A stretch of DNA of 63,734 bases from Planctomycetia bacterium (GCA_005772955.1 SXID01000006.1:1-63734); one strand, 5' to 3'. Positions 18,331 to 28,608 are shown, counted from the first letter of the stretch. The notes: generated by a model not told the origin, from the sequence alone. Numbers and translations: made by a program.

Positions 18331-18463
18331 CTCGCGACTCACCTTCGAGTTGGCGGTTCCGAATGACATTATCACCGGTTGGGGTTCGTGCGTCATCCGC
18401 GCCGGGCTATATCATGGTTCGGTCGCGTAGCCGCGACCCAACCCAATGGGGAGAGTGACGGTT

Positions 18464-19303
18464 ATGGCGGCCGAGAAAGCAGTGGCGATCGTGGTTCGCG
18501 GAACCGACTGGAGTGAGACCAGTCGCATCGCCACGCTGTTCACGCGTGAGTTCGGCAAGGTGCGCGCTCTGGCGAAAGGCGGGCGCCGCCTGAACTCAAA
18601 CTTCGATGTCGCGTTCGACCTGCTCAACGTGTGCGAGGTCGTGTTCCTCCGCAAGCCAAACGGCCTCGATCTTCTCACCGAAGCGCGCATGAACGAACAG
18701 TTCCCAGCACTGCGTGAGAACCTACCTGCACTGTACGCGGGGTACTACGTCGCGGAGTTGCTTGCCGACGGCACACAGGACTACGACCCACACGTTCCGC
18801 TGTTCGACGCGGCCATTCACACACTGCGGGCTTTGGGCGGGGACAGGCAACCTTCCTCCCTCTCTGAAGGAAAGAGGGAGGCAGAGCCACTCGCGGCTTC
18901 GCAAGACTCGCGCGAGGAGACACTCGCGAAGACGCGAGCGTCTGCAGATTCCCACCTCCCCGCGGCGGTGTCGGCATTTGAACTTGTATGGCTTCACGAA
19001 CTGGGATATAGCCCGCGACTCGATGCGTGCTCTACCTGTGGACGCGAGCGGCTCAATCCGACCACGCGGGCGTTCTTCAGCCCGATGGCCGGGGGCGTGC
19101 TGTGCCCGGAGTGCGGCCCTGTGGTGGCCGACCGGCGCATGGTGTCGGGCGAAGCACTCGTGGCTCTTCGCACCTTGAACGAAGGTGGAGAGCCGATGCT
19201 GCCAGCCGAGGCGTGGGTGGAAGTGCGGCAAGTGTTGGGCTACGCGGTGAGTTGCGTGTTGGGTCGGCGTCCGCGCCTACTCAACTACGTGGACGGGCGA
19301 TGA
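18464..19303 (+). CDS. recO: DNA repair protein RecO with in-frame repeat-derived insertion
   Basis: 279 aa. An N-terminal OB-fold (EKAVAIVVRGTDWSETSRIA, FTREFGKVRALAKGGRR) is followed by an alpha-helical domain and a zinc-finger (CSTCGRERL and CPECG). RecO loads RecA with RecR in gap repair. Residues ~130-165 (18840-18957) are a low-complexity stretch, encoded by a palindromic repeat, that most RecO proteins lack. The ATG at 18464 has GGGGAGAG 8 nt upstream. The stop overlaps an ATG (ATGA) of the next frame, so coupling with the downstream lipoprotein gene is possible. Confidence 0.9.
   Translation: MAAEKAVAIVVRGTDWSETSRIATLFTREFGKVRALAKGGRRLNSNFDVAFDLLNVCEVVFLRKPNGLDLLTEARMNEQFPALRENLPALYAGYYVAELLADGTQDYDPHVPLFDAAIHTLRALGGDRQPSSLSEGKREAEPLAASQDSREETLAKTRASADSHLPAAVSAFELVWLHELGYSPRLDACSTCGRERLNPTTRAFFSPMAGGVLCPECGPVVADRRMVSGEALVALRTLNEGGEPMLPAEAWVEVRQVLGYAVSCVLGRRPRLLNYVDGR
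18843..18957. repeat. Palindromic repeat inside recO
   Basis: CCTCCCTCTCTGAAGGAAAG with AGAGGGAGG forms a hairpin. It is followed by AGCCACTCGCGGCTTCGCAA, CTCGCGCGAG and GCGAAGACGCGAGCG words similar to intergenic repeats at 12144, 39127 and 62612. It keeps the recO frame open and encodes about 38 residues in a loop before the zinc finger. Confidence 0.7.
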
Positions 19304-19371
19304 AGACGAGCCGGGAGCGGGCGCGACCGGAGTTCGGTTCGGGGACTGGGGCTTTGAGGGGGGACGTAGGA

Positions 19372-20595
19372 ATGCTCAGGCCAGCCAACAGGACGTTCCG
19401 ACCCGGTCGCACCGGTGTGCTGGTCGCGGCGATCGCGCTACTGGTCGCCCCCGGGTGCCACACCGCGCGCAGCTTCAAGGATCGTGTCACCACCGCGACC
19501 GCACAGTTCGTCGGCTCGCAATACGACGACCAGCGCGCCGAAGAGAAACTGGCCGCGGCGGAACGGCTCTTCGAGGACAAGCAGTACGAGAAAGCACGCG
19601 GTGAGTTCCGCGCGCTCGCCGACAATCAAGGGAACCCAGGCTCGCTCGCGGAGCGTGCCAGGTTCATGCAGGCGGAATGTCGGTACATGCTTGGACAGTA
19701 CCCGGAAGCGTGCGACACCTACCACAAGGTGCTGCTCGACTACCCCACTGGCGTGTACCGGCGGGACTGCTGCGCCCGCATGTTCCAGATCTGCGACTAC
19801 TGGCTCGACGATTTCCGTACCGAACTCGACAATCGATCCGCGTCCGCGAACACGGGCGTACTCCGCTGGCGCCCGAACTGGCCGAACCCGCTCGACCGCA
19901 GCCGCCCCGCGATCGACCAGGAAGGCCGCACGCTCGAAGCCCTTCAGCGCATCCACACCCACGACATTACCGGGCCAACAGCGGACAAGGCGATCTTCTG
20001 GTGTGGGTACGTGAACTTCATTCGTGGGAACTTCAGTGAGGCCGACCAGTTCTTCAGCCAGATGGTGGAGATGCACAAGGACAGCCCGCTGCACCCACAG
20101 GCGATCGCGTTCGCGATCCAGTCGAAGAACAACGCGACCGGCGGTGCCGCCTACGACGGGCGCAAGTGCGCCGAGGCGTTGCAACTGGTTCACGTAGCCG
20201 AGGCCACCGTGCCGGAGCTGGTGAACAACCCGGAGATGGCCGAGAAGCTGACGCGAGCGAAGTTCGCAATTCGCTCACAGCAGGCCGAAAAAGACTTCCA
20301 GACGGCCGAGTACTACGAGCGCACCGGGCACCCCGGGTCCGCCGTCTTCTACTACGAACTCGTCCGCCGGCGCTACGCCGGGACTCGCTACTCCGACCTT
20401 GCGACCAACCGCAAGGACCGGCTCGTGAAATTGATGCAGGAGGGCCGCCCAGAACCGGGCAACGACCCGTTCGCGATCGCGCAGGCGAAGTGGAACGAGG
20501 TGATCGCCAAGGACAAGACCGCGACCGAAAATGACCGCACTCGCGTCGATCCGGGTCTGGCGCCCGCCGGCGGCGCGACGCCACCGCGACCCTGA
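19372..20595 (+). CDS. BamD-like TPR lipoprotein
   Basis: 407 aa. The start at 19372 gives a lipoprotein signal (GVLVAAIALLVAPGC, lipobox Cys ~31) and has GAGGGGGGA 7 nt upstream; an earlier ATG at 19300 would bury the signal. TPR-like helical repeats follow (AAAERLFEDKQYEKARGEFR, AECRYMLGQYPEACDTYHKV, AIFWCGYVNFIRGNFSEADQ, FYYELVRRRYAGTRYSDLA), resembling BamD/YfiO. BamD is part of outer-membrane beta-barrel assembly. The next gene looks like LptE, so the pair points to outer-membrane biogenesis. It could alternatively be a generic TPR lipoprotein. Confidence 0.75.
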   Translation: MLRPANRTFRPGRTGVLVAAIALLVAPGCHTARSFKDRVTTATAQFVGSQYDDQRAEEKLAAAERLFEDKQYEKARGEFRALADNQGNPGSLAERARFMQAECRYMLGQYPEACDTYHKVLLDYPTGVYRRDCCARMFQICDYWLDDFRTELDNRSASANTGVLRWRPNWPNPLDRSRPAIDQEGRTLEALQRIHTHDITGPTADKAIFWCGYVNFIRGNFSEADQFFSQMVEMHKDSPLHPQAIAFAIQSKNNATGGAAYDGRKCAEALQLVHVAEATVPELVNNPEMAEKLTRAKFAIRSQQAEKDFQTAEYYERTGHPGSAVFYYELVRRRYAGTRYSDLATNRKDRLVKLMQEGRPEPGNDPFAIAQAKWNEVIAKDKTATENDRTRVDPGLAPAGGATPPRP

Positions 20596-20604
20596 GTGCT
20601 TCGC

Positions 20605-20659
20605 GTTCGCCCGGAGGGGCGAACACTAAACCAAGAATCCGCACACCAAACACGAAGCG
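20605..20659. repeat. Hairpin plus CACCAAACACGAAGC word before lptE
   Basis: GTTCGCCC-GGAG-GGGCGAAC forms an 8-bp stem, and flanking GTGCTTCGCG pairs with CGAAGCGCT. The word ACACCAAACACGAAGC recurs just upstream of atpG (61677-61692). The repeat ends 3 nt before the lptE ATG, leaving little room for a normal ribosome-binding site. Confidence 0.7.
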
Positions 20660-20662
20660 CTC

Positions 20663-21325
20663 ATGGTTCGTACCACCCGCCGCCAGTTCCTCGTTCTGGG
20701 CACGACCGCTGGCGCGGCCCTCGCCGCCGGGTGCCAGGGCGGGTTCAAGGTCTTCGGTTACCAGGTCGGCGCGGGCGCGCTCTACGACCCGAACATCAAA
20801 ACTGTGTACGTGCCGCTGTTCAACAACCGCGCGTTCCAGACGACCCCGTATCGCGGGTTCGAGGTGGACGTTACGCAGGCGGTTGTGCGCGAGATCGGCA
20901 AGACGACCGCGTTCCGCGTCACTTCGGACGTGGCAAATGCTGACACCGAGTTGCTCGGCAACATCGTCTCGATCCAGAAAATGCTGCTCAACCTGAACCA
21001 ACAAAACCAGATCCGCGAGGCCGAGATTCAGGTGCGCGTGGACGTGGTGTGGCGCGACCTGCGTGACGGCACGATCCTGTCGAACCCGCGCCGCCCGCCG
21101 CGCCCCGGCGTGCTGAACCCACAACTCGACGGTCCGCCGGTGCCCTTCGATCCGAACGTGCCGGTTCCGCCCGAAGCGAAGCCGGTCGAGATTCCGACCC
21201 CGGTGCCCATCCTCGCAACCGGGCGCATGATCCCGGAGTTGGGCGAGAGTAACGCTTCCGCTTCAAAGCGCATCCACGACCAGATCGCGGTGCAGATCGT
21301 CTCGATGATGGAAAAGAAGTGGTGA
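20663..21325 (+). CDS. lptE: LptE-like LPS-assembly lipoprotein
   Basis: 220 aa. The N-terminus combines a twin-arginine pattern (TTRRQFLVLG) with a lipobox ending LAAGC (Cys ~24). Then come FGYQVGAGALYDPNIKTVYV and PLFNNRAFQTTPYRGFEVDV, typical of LptE/RlpB (DUF400), which supports LptD in placing LPS in the outer membrane. It ends with a helix ASKRIHDQIAVQIVSMMEKK, and a proline-rich stretch lies at ~145-180. Its place after the BamD-like gene fits an envelope cluster. Confidence 0.82.
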   Translation: MVRTTRRQFLVLGTTAGAALAAGCQGGFKVFGYQVGAGALYDPNIKTVYVPLFNNRAFQTTPYRGFEVDVTQAVVREIGKTTAFRVTSDVANADTELLGNIVSIQKMLLNLNQQNQIREAEIQVRVDVVWRDLRDGTILSNPRRPPRPGVLNPQLDGPPVPFDPNVPVPPEAKPVEIPTPVPILATGRMIPELGESNASASKRIHDQIAVQIVSMMEKKW

Positions 21326-21335
21326 GCAGGCGACG

Positions 21336-21392
21336 ACACAAGTCGAAAGACGTCGTTCTGTCTTTCAACTTGAGACTTGTGGACTTGTAACC
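21336..21392. repeat. Family C palindrome, copy 2
   Basis: ACAAGTCGAAAGACG pairs imperfectly with GTCTTTCAACTTGAGACTTG. Shares words with 15914-15984. Lies between convergent lptE and the SIS isomerase gene, so it may terminate both. Confidence 0.85.
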
Positions 21393-21401
21393 TGAGTCCC
21401 T

Positions 21402-21992
21402 TCACATGCTAATCCGCCGGTAGGTGTCGTCCACGACCCAGTGGAACGCGGTCAGGTGGATTGACTCGACGATGCCCATGTCATCGAGCGGGACGTGCAA
21501 TCCGTGTTGCGCCAACCCGCGGAGCTTACCGCCAGAGAAGCCGGTGCAGCCGAACGTGGTCAAACCGTACTTGTTCGCCCACTCGACTGCGCGCAGGATG
21601 TTCGGGCTGTTCCCGCTGCCACTGATCGCGACCAGCAAATCCCCCGGTGACGCGAGGTTCTTCAGCTGCTCCACGAACACGCGGTCGAAGCCCTCGTCAT
21701 TGCCCCAGGCGAGGATGTATGGCGTGTTGTCGGTCAGACTGAGTACCTTCAGGCGCTTCTTCGTGTCGTCGTCGAAGAACTTCCGCGCGAGCGTTCCCTT
21801 CCCCATGTCCTCACAAAAGTGCGACGCGTTCGAGCCGCTTCCGCCATTACCGATCACGAACACGAACCGCCCCGCGACGTACCGCTCGTTGATCAAGTCA
21901 GAGAGCTTCTGAATCTCGTTCGTGTCGATGCGGGCCAACTCTTCGGCCACACGGGAGAGGAACTGTCGCGGGTTCAACGTCGTGCCGATCAT
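21402..21992 (-). CDS. GmhA-like SIS-domain phosphosugar isomerase
   Basis: 196-aa single SIS domain: [77 protein letters not shown]. This is the phosphoheptose isomerase (sedoheptulose-7-phosphate isomerase) family that begins heptose synthesis for LPS or S-layer glycans. Closest function cannot be fixed; related DiaA-type SIS proteins bind DnaA. Its closeness to lptE is consistent with an LPS role. The ATG at 21992 starts at the first helix. Confidence 0.85.
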   Translation of the reverse strand: MIGTTLNPRQFLSRVAEELARIDTNEIQKLSDLINERYVAGRFVFVIGNGGSGSNASHFCEDMGKGTLARKFFDDDTKKRLKVLSLTDNTPYILAWGNDEGFDRVFVEQLKNLASPGDLLVAISGSGNSPNILRAVEWANKYGLTTFGCTGFSGGKLRGLAQHGLHVPLDDMGIVESIHLTAFHWVVDDTYRRISM

Positions 21993-22293
21993 GGATCGTT
22001 CTCGTTCCGTTAGGTTGGATCGCCGTGAGTCCCGGCACGCCGGTGAAGCGCGCGGGGCCGACTGTGTAAAGTAGTAAGAACTGTTCTATCGCCGTGTCCG
22101 TGACGATGGCATTGTTTACGATCAACAAGATGGATGGTTAGCATCTGACGTTTCGCGCCACACCTTGCCCAGAGCTCGCCCGCCAGGAATTGTTGGAGCG
22201 TACCGCGCCCGCGGTGCGCGTGGCTACGTCAACCGGCCCTGCCGGAACGTACAATGATCGCGACCCGCCGCACAATTCCAACCGAATGCTCCA
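21993..22293. other. Divergent intergenic region between isomerase and selB
   Basis: 301 nt between two divergently transcribed genes, so it should contain both promoters. I found no long palindrome, no tRNA-like fold and no convincing -35/-10 pair. It was inspected for a tRNA-Sec gene because selB follows; none was recognised. Confidence 0.4.
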
Positions 22294-24231
22294 ATGCCAC
22301 GCGACCTCCTACTCGGCACCGCCGGGCACATCGATCACGGCAAAACGTCGCTCGTGAAGGCGCTGACCGGGATTGATTGCGACCGGCTCCCGGAAGAAAA
22401 AGCACGCGGCATCACCATCGACATCGGGTTCGCGAATCTCGATCTGGACGACGTGCGACTCGGCATCGTGGATGTTCCAGGCCACGAGCGGTTCGTGAAA
22501 AACATGCTCGCGGGCGCAACCGGCATCGACCTCGCGTTGTTGGTCGTCGCGGCCGATGATTCCGTCATGCCGCAGACCCGCGAACACCTCGAAATCCTCA
22601 AACTACTCGGCGTACGAAGCGGCCTCATCGCGCTCACGAAAGCCGATCTCGTGGACGAGACCACGCGCGAAGTCGTTTCGCTTGAACTGCGCGAACTGGT
22701 CCGCGGGTCATTCCTCGAGGACGCGCCGATCATTCCGACTTCGGCACACACCGGAATGGGCATTGAGGAACTGAAACGCGAACTGGCGAAGCTGTGCGAC
22801 GCGACGCCGCAAGCGGCTTCTTCCCTCCCCTTCCGGCTTCCAATCGACCGCGCGTTCGTGGTGCAGGGGCACGGCACCGTCGTCACCGGGTCGGCCGTGT
22901 CTGGGTCCATCGCGGTCGGCGAAGAAGTGGAATGGCACAAAGGCGACGGAACCTCCGAACTTGTGCGTGTGCGCGCGCTGAACAACCACGGGCAACCGGC
23001 GAACGAGATTCATCGCGGGCAGCGAGCCGCGGTGAATCTCGCGGGCGTGCCGCACGATCAGGTGCGCCGCGGACAGGAACTCGCCCGACCCGGCTACCTC
23101 GCACCGACCAAGGTTCTCACGGTGCGTCTCTTCGCAACCGGGCGGGGGTTGCAGGGGACCGAAGGGAAACACGGCATCAAACACCGCTTACCGGTGCGGC
23201 TCCACATTGGTACAGCGGAAATCATGACGACTGTCTCGCTCCTCGATTGCGACACCGTGGAAGCGGGCCAATGGGGACTCGCGCAACTATTCCTGGTAGA
23301 ACCGGTCACCGCAGTCTGGGGTCAGCCGTTCGTGCTGCGAGACTCGTCCGCCGAACACACGCTCGGAGGCGGGCAAGTCGTTCAGCCCAACGCAACGAAG
23401 GTGCGACGACGACACATCGAAGCCATCGAAAACATCGAGAAGTTGTGGTCCGATTCGGCGGAAGAGCGTGCGCGCGCGGTCGCGTGGTTCGCGAGTTCAC
23501 ATGGCTTCTCGCCAGCCGACCTCGTTCGTAATGCAGGCGTCCCACCCGAGAGCGTGGAAGTACTCGTCGCACAACTCACAGCGAGCGGCCAACTGGCGGA
23601 ACTCTCCCTCACGTCCAACCGACGGCTACTCGTTCACGCGGACCGCGTCGCGGAACTGGAATCGCGCGTCCTCGACACGCTCGGCGCGATGCACGCCGAG
23701 AACCCGCTGATGACCACACACGATCGGCAAAAGGCACTCGCCCGGCTCGATTACGTTGGCGACGAGCAGTTACTGCAAGCGGTCGCGGACCGGCTCCTCC
23801 GCGCGAGGAAGCTCGTCGGCGATGCCCGGCGCATCGCGCGCGCGGACTTCAAACCGAAGCTCAGCGCCAATCAACGCAAGTTGAAGGACAAGATCGTGGA
23901 AGCACACGCGGCCGCTGGGTTCGCGCCACCGGAGCCGAAGGAGTTCGTGAACCAGGCCGGCGGGAACGCAAGCGCGCTCAAAGACATCTTCGAGGTCGCG
24001 TGCGCCGAAGGGTTCCTGGTGAAAATTACGGATGAATTCTATCTCTCCACTGAAGCGGAAGCGGAGATGCGCCATCGCGTGACCCAGCGATTAAGCACCG
24101 GACCGGGCGTGACTGTCGCGGAGCTACGCGACCTGCTCGGCACGACTCGCAAGTACGCCGTACCCGTGTGCGAATACCTGGACCGTATCGGCTTGACCAA
24201 GCGAGACGGGGACACGCGCGTGCTTGTGTGA
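22294..24231 (+). CDS. selB: Selenocysteine-specific elongation factor SelB
   Basis: 645 aa. An EF-Tu-like GTPase domain is at the N-terminus: G1 GHIDHGKT (11-18), [11 protein letters not shown]3 DVPGHE, G4 TKAD. Beta-barrel domains II-III follow (GHGTVVTGS; the HTLGGGQVV segment), with C-terminal winged-helix repeats that bind the SECIS element ([37 protein letters not shown]). The protein delivers Sec-tRNA to UGA codons, so the organism is expected to make selenoproteins. No other sel gene is in this window. ATG at 22294; no strong Shine-Dalgarno. Confidence 0.93.
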   Translation: MPRDLLLGTAGHIDHGKTSLVKALTGIDCDRLPEEKARGITIDIGFANLDLDDVRLGIVDVPGHERFVKNMLAGATGIDLALLVVAADDSVMPQTREHLEILKLLGVRSGLIALTKADLVDETTREVVSLELRELVRGSFLEDAPIIPTSAHTGMGIEELKRELAKLCDATPQAASSLPFRLPIDRAFVVQGHGTVVTGSAVSGSIAVGEEVEWHKGDGTSELVRVRALNNHGQPANEIHRGQRAAVNLAGVPHDQVRRGQELARPGYLAPTKVLTVRLFATGRGLQGTEGKHGIKHRLPVRLHIGTAEIMTTVSLLDCDTVEAGQWGLAQLFLVEPVTAVWGQPFVLRDSSAEHTLGGGQVVQPNATKVRRRHIEAIENIEKLWSDSAEERARAVAWFASSHGFSPADLVRNAGVPPESVEVLVAQLTASGQLAELSLTSNRRLLVHADRVAELESRVLDTLGAMHAENPLMTTHDRQKALARLDYVGDEQLLQAVADRLLRARKLVGDARRIARADFKPKLSANQRKLKDKIVEAHAAAGFAPPEPKEFVNQAGGNASALKDIFEVACAEGFLVKITDEFYLSTEAEAEMRHRVTQRLSTGPGVTVAELRDLLGTTRKYAVPVCEYLDRIGLTKRDGDTRVLV

Positions 24232-24361
24232 CGGATATTTCCCCTTCGGGAATACGTTCACCGTGGAGTACGCGTTCCAGTGCAACAACTCTTCTTCGTC
24301 CCGCGAGTTTGACGCTCTTGACCACGGACGCAGTCTTCGACCGCGTGTTCGCCTCACGCGG

Positions 24362-25813
24362 TCACTTCAACAGGCCCTTCACAACCGTGCCGGCCACGTC
24401 GGTGAGGCGGTAGTCGCGGCCACTGTAGCGGAACGTGAGTTTCTCGTGGTCGAGGCCCATCAGGTGCAGGATGGTGGCGTGGAGGTCGTGAACGTGAACC
24501 CGCTTCTCGACCGCGGACAGCCCGAACTCGTCGGTCGCGCCGTAGCTCGTGCCCGGCTTGACACCGCCGCCGGCCATCCACACCGTGAACCCGTAGTGAT
24601 CGTGGTCCCGGCCCTTTGCCCCTTCGGATGTCGGCGCGCGACCGAACTCGCCGCCCCAGAGCACCAGTGTTTCGTCCAGCAGGCCACGGCGCTTGAGGTC
24701 GGTGAGCAGCGCCGCAATGCCTTGATCGCACGCCTTCGCCAGCGCCGCGTGGCCCTTCAAGATGTCGTCGTGCCCGGTGTCCCAGGCGATGTCGTAGCCG
24801 TCGATGGAGTGCGACAACTGAACCACCCTGACGCCCTGCTCCACGAGTCGGCGCGCGAGGAGACAGCCCTTCGCGAACTCCCCGGGTCCGTACAGTTCCA
24901 GAGTCTCTTTCGTCTCGCTCGCGGTGTCGAACACCTCCGGCACCGCGGTCTGCATCCTGAACGCCAATTCCATGGACGCGATGCCCGCTTCCAACTGCGC
25001 GTCCTTCTCCGACCGCTCCAGATGCAATTGGTTGAGACGTGCGACGAGGTCGGCCTGCTGCCGCTGGGCGTCGGGCTTGAGCACTGGGTTGCGCAAGTGG
25101 CCAAGGACAGCGTCCGGCTTCATTTGCGCGATGTTCACGTAGGTACCTGCGTAGGCGCCCGGCAGGAACGCGCTGCCCCAGTTGGCGAGTGTGCCGCGTG
25201 GCTGCGCACGCGGCGACATCGACACGAACCCGGGCAGGTTTCGGTTCTCGGACCCCAGCCCGTATACGAGCCACGACCCCATGCTTGGGCGCGTCGGCTG
25301 GATGTGCCCGAGGTTCATCATCAAGATCGCGCCGGCGTGCTCCGGGCTGTCGGTGTGCATCGAGTGGACGAAGCAGATGTCGTCCACTCGCTCCGCGACC
25401 TTCGGGAAGATGTCGCTGACCCACTTCTCACTCTTGCCATGCTGCTTGAACCCGAACGGCGACGGCATCAGCCCGTTCTTGGTATTGCGAAGCGATTTGC
25501 GGTCCACCAGCACCGGGCGTTGACCCGCATTCTTCGCGAGAGCCGGTTTGTAGTCGAACGTGTCAACCTGTGACGGGCCGCCGGGCATGAACAACTGGAT
25601 GATCCGCTTCGCTTTCGGCGCGAAGTGTGGTGCCTTGGGTGCCAGCGGCGAACCTGCAACTGGTGTTTCGGCCGCGGACAGTAGCCCCGCGTCGGCGAGT
25701 GCCGCAGTGAGGCCGAGAGTGCCGAAGCCCGCCCCGAGGCGGTTCAGGAACTGGCGCCGCGACGGGACCGCAAGGGCCGCGCGGACGGCCGATTCGTGTG
25801 CGCGAAACTTCAT
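24362..25813 (-). CDS. DUF1501 protein, exported
   Basis: 483 aa. N-terminal Tat-type signal (SRRQFLNRLGAGFGTLGL), then the DUF1501 sulfatase/phosphatase-like fold: RIIQLFMPGGPSQVDTFDYK, HTDSPEHAGAILMMNLGHIQ, MGSWLVYGLGSENRNLPGFV, LVLWGGEFGRAPTSEG, DHDHYGFTVWMAGGGVKPG, DLHATILHLMGLDHEKLTF. DUF1501 genes in planctomycetes usually follow a DUF1549/DUF1553 gene, as here (14-nt gap). The substrate is unproven; a role in sulfated polysaccharide use is often proposed. The ATG at 25813 has GGAGA 7 nt upstream. Confidence 0.88.
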   Translation of the reverse strand: MKFRAHESAVRAALAVPSRRQFLNRLGAGFGTLGLTAALADAGLLSAAETPVAGSPLAPKAPHFAPKAKRIIQLFMPGGPSQVDTFDYKPALAKNAGQRPVLVDRKSLRNTKNGLMPSPFGFKQHGKSEKWVSDIFPKVAERVDDICFVHSMHTDSPEHAGAILMMNLGHIQPTRPSMGSWLVYGLGSENRNLPGFVSMSPRAQPRGTLANWGSAFLPGAYAGTYVNIAQMKPDAVLGHLRNPVLKPDAQRQQADLVARLNQLHLERSEKDAQLEAGIASMELAFRMQTAVPEVFDTASETKETLELYGPGEFAKGCLLARRLVEQGVRVVQLSHSIDGYDIAWDTGHDDILKGHAALAKACDQGIAALLTDLKRRGLLDETLVLWGGEFGRAPTSEGAKGRDHDHYGFTVWMAGGGVKPGTSYGATDEFGLSAVEKRVHVHDLHATILHLMGLDHEKLTFRYSGRDYRLTDVAGTVVKGLLK

Positions 25814-25827
25814 TTGCACGTCTCCAC

Positions 25828-28091
25828 TCAGCGGGTCTGTGTGAACTCGTAGGAACTCAGTAGCGCCTGCGCGTAACGGGGCCACATCTCGGCTTCTTCG
25901 CCAGTGCCCAAGAAGGCCTTCGCGACCTTCCGCTCGTCGTCGGTTGTGGGGCGGCCGTACAACAGCGCGTAAGCTCGCTCGATGCGGCCGTCGGCGGTCT
26001 TGGCCTCGCGCGTCAGGCGGTCGGCGAACGCCTTTCCGCGGGCGAGCATGAACGGGCTGTTGAGCAGGAACAGCGACTGTTGCGGCACCGTGCTCGAAGT
26101 GCGCTCGGAAACGGTGGCCCGCGCGGAGGGGAAGTCGAATAACCGCAAGAACTCGTCAGCCGGCAACTTGTCCCCATTGCGGCTCACGGCCACGTAGAGT
26201 GTCCGGCGCTGGCTCCCGAGAATGTCGCGGACGGACGCGCCGCCCACGCTGCGGTCCAGTTCCCCAGTCACCGCGAGCACGCTGTCACGCCACGCCTCCA
26301 CTTCCAACCGCTGCGGTGACATCCGCCACAGGTAGCGATTATCGCCGTCGGTACGGAAGCTATCGGCGTCGAACCTGCTGCTCTGGCGATAGGTGTCGGA
26401 AAGCATGATGAGCCGGTGAAGTTTCTTCAGTGACCACCCATCCGCGACGAAGCGAGCCGCGAGCCAATCCAACAACTCCGGGTGGCTCGGCTTCTCCCCG
26501 AGCAGACCGAAGTTGCCAGGGGTAGCGACGAGCGGGCGCCCGAAGTGGTGCTGCCAGACACGATTGACCATCACTCGCGACGTCAGTGGATTGGTCGGGC
26601 TGGCGATTGCTTCTGCCAGTTGCAACCGACCGCTGCCCTTCGTCCAGGCGGGCGGCTTCGGTCCTGCGAGAGCCTGAAGGAACCGACGCGGCACGACCGG
26701 TCCCGGCTTCCGCGGATCACCGCGAAGGGCGAGGGGCATGTCCGCCGTACCCGCGTCTTCGACCGCGTGAATGCGAGGCGGCGCGGGTGGGGCGCTGGCC
26801 TTCAGTTTGGCAATCTCCGCATCGAGTTCTTTTCGTCGATCGGGTTCGGCGTCCTTCGGGAGTTTCTTCAGCGCGGCGTTGGCCACGTCGAGTGCCTTCT
26901 TGTGTTCCTCTGTCCGTTTGAGTAGTTCTGGTGAGACGAGAGAGCGGTCCACCATCTTCGTGTTGTTGAACACCGCCGCGAGGGCGTAGTAGTCGGTCTG
27001 GGGGATCGGGTCGAACATGTGGTCGTGGCACCGGGCGCACGATACCGTGAGGGCGAGGAACCCACGGGTGACCGTGTCCACGCGGTCGTCGAGCGTTTCG
27101 GCCCTGGCCTTCGCCACGCTGTCGGGATCGCCACCGTCGGAAATGTATGTCGGTCCGACCGCGAGGAAGCCCGTGGCAACGGCGGTCTCACGTCCGTCAC
27201 CGATCAGGTCGCCGGCGATCTGAACTTTCACGAATTGATCGTAAGGCAGGTCGGTGTTGAGCGCCATCACGACCCAGTCGCGGTAGCGCCATGCCTCGGG
27301 CAGCGGGGCGGGGTCGAGGAAGCTCCCGTGACCATCGCTGTGCCGGGCCACGTCGAGCCAGTGCCGACCCCAGCGCTCGCCGTAGTGCGGACTCGCAAGC
27401 AGCCTGTCGAGCAGTTTCGGGTACGCCTCGGCAGAGGTGTCCGCGACGAACGCTTCGACCTCTTCAGGGGTGGGCGGCAGACCAATAAGGTCAAGCGAAG
27501 CGCGGCGGATCAACGTCCGACGGTCGGCCGTTGCAGCAGGTTTCAACCCCTTAGCGGCAAGAGACGCGAGAACGAACCGGTCGATCGGCTGGCGCTTGCG
27601 GTCGGCTTCCACGCGTGCCGGCGGGTCGATCGCCTTGAGAGGTTGAAACGCCCAGTGTTTGAGGCGTTCCGGGGTCAGCACGCCGAGTTCCGGGTTGACG
27701 ACCGGCTTGACAACGGTCGTGGGCCACGGCGCGCCCATCTCGACCCACTTCGTCAGGGTCGCGATCTCGTCAGCGCTGAGTTTCCCGGTTGGGGCATCTC
27801 CAGGCCGTCATACTTCACCGCCTTGAGGAGCAAACTCATCGCGGGTTTGCCCGGTGTAATCGCCGGACCGGTGTCGCCACCCTTGAGGGCGGATTCGCGG
27901 CTGTCCAGTGTCAGCCCACCCTTCACTTTCTTGGCCGTCTGGCTGTGGCAGGAGTAGCACCGCGCGGAAAGGACCGGGCGAACCTTGGTCTCGAAGAACG
28001 CAAGTTGCTCGGCGGTCGGATCGGCGGCGCGGACTGTCTCGCCCGATGCGCACACGAGCAGAACGGCCGCAAAGGCAAAAGGCTTGAGCAT
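25828..28091 (-). pseudogene. DUF1549/DUF1553 cytochrome-type protein, split by a one-base frameshift
   Basis: Read across one frameshift this is a ~754-aa planctomycete protein. Signal peptide (MLKPFAFAAVLLVCASGETV); PSCyt1 heme-like motif RCYSCHS; then DUF1549 (PIDRFVLASLAAKGLKPA, SLDLIGLPPTPEEV, HYGERWGRHWLDVARHSDG) with a second motif CARCHDHMFDPI; then DUF1553 (NPLTSRVMVNRVWQHHFGRP, LLGEKPSHPELLDWLA, SDTYRQSS, STVPQQSLFLLNSPF). The frame breaks at a G run (27791-27794, CCCC on the coding strand): the first frame ends ~22 codons later, while the expected KLSADEIATLTKWVEMGAP continues one frame over. One extra C would restore the gene. It is either a mutation or a sequence error. Confidence 0.82.
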
Positions 28092-28608
28092 AACGCGACC
28101 CGAGCAACGGAGGTGAAGGCGGGGTTGGTGAGGTGTCAAACTGAGGAGTGGGTATGCGGTTCCAAACCCAACGCGATGGAGAACGGTGTCGCAAGCAGTG
28201 ACGCCTCGTCGCGGGTGATGATAAGTGTACCTCGTGAACCATTAGCGGGCAAAGGGAAACGAACGGGAGTTCACCCGGTTTGGACTCGTTGTACGTCCTT
28301 GTCGTTGGGGCGTTCCCTGGCGTTGCTGGGTTTCGGTGACGGGCGGCTTGGCCTGTCCTCCCGGCAGTGGGTCTGCTCTGAAACTCAGTGTGGATGATCA
28401 GATCCCCATCCGTCCCAACCCCATCGGACCCGGATCAAACTCGTTCTGCTCGCGGTGGCGCTGTTCGCAGCTCCGCCGACTATCAGCGGTGAGGATAAAC
28501 CGCGACTCACTGTGTAGAATGACAACCAAATCGTCCGCCTTCCCAGCCAGCAATGTCGCTGTAATTCAGGTGGTCGGGGCTCAATACGACCGTGGAGGAG
28601 GAAGACCC
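28092..28608. other. 517-nt divergent gap with a possible gene remnant
   Basis: Between the leftward DUF1549/DUF1553 gene and the rightward propeller gene. At ~28432-28519 one plus-strand frame reads like a signal peptide (IKLVLLAVALFAAPPTISGE) that soon hits a stop and has no start codon, perhaps the debris of a lost gene. No other coding signal was found. The GGAGGAGGAAG before 28609 is the ribosome-binding site of the propeller gene. Confidence 0.4.

Noticed and set aside
21993-22293. Possible tRNA-Sec upstream of selB
   Set aside because: No cloverleaf, no TTC arm and no CCA-type end could be placed.
27780-27800. Programmed frameshifting in the DUF1549/DUF1553 gene
   Set aside because: There is no recognisable slippery heptamer with a downstream pseudoknot, and such genes are normally unbroken; mutation or sequence error is simpler.
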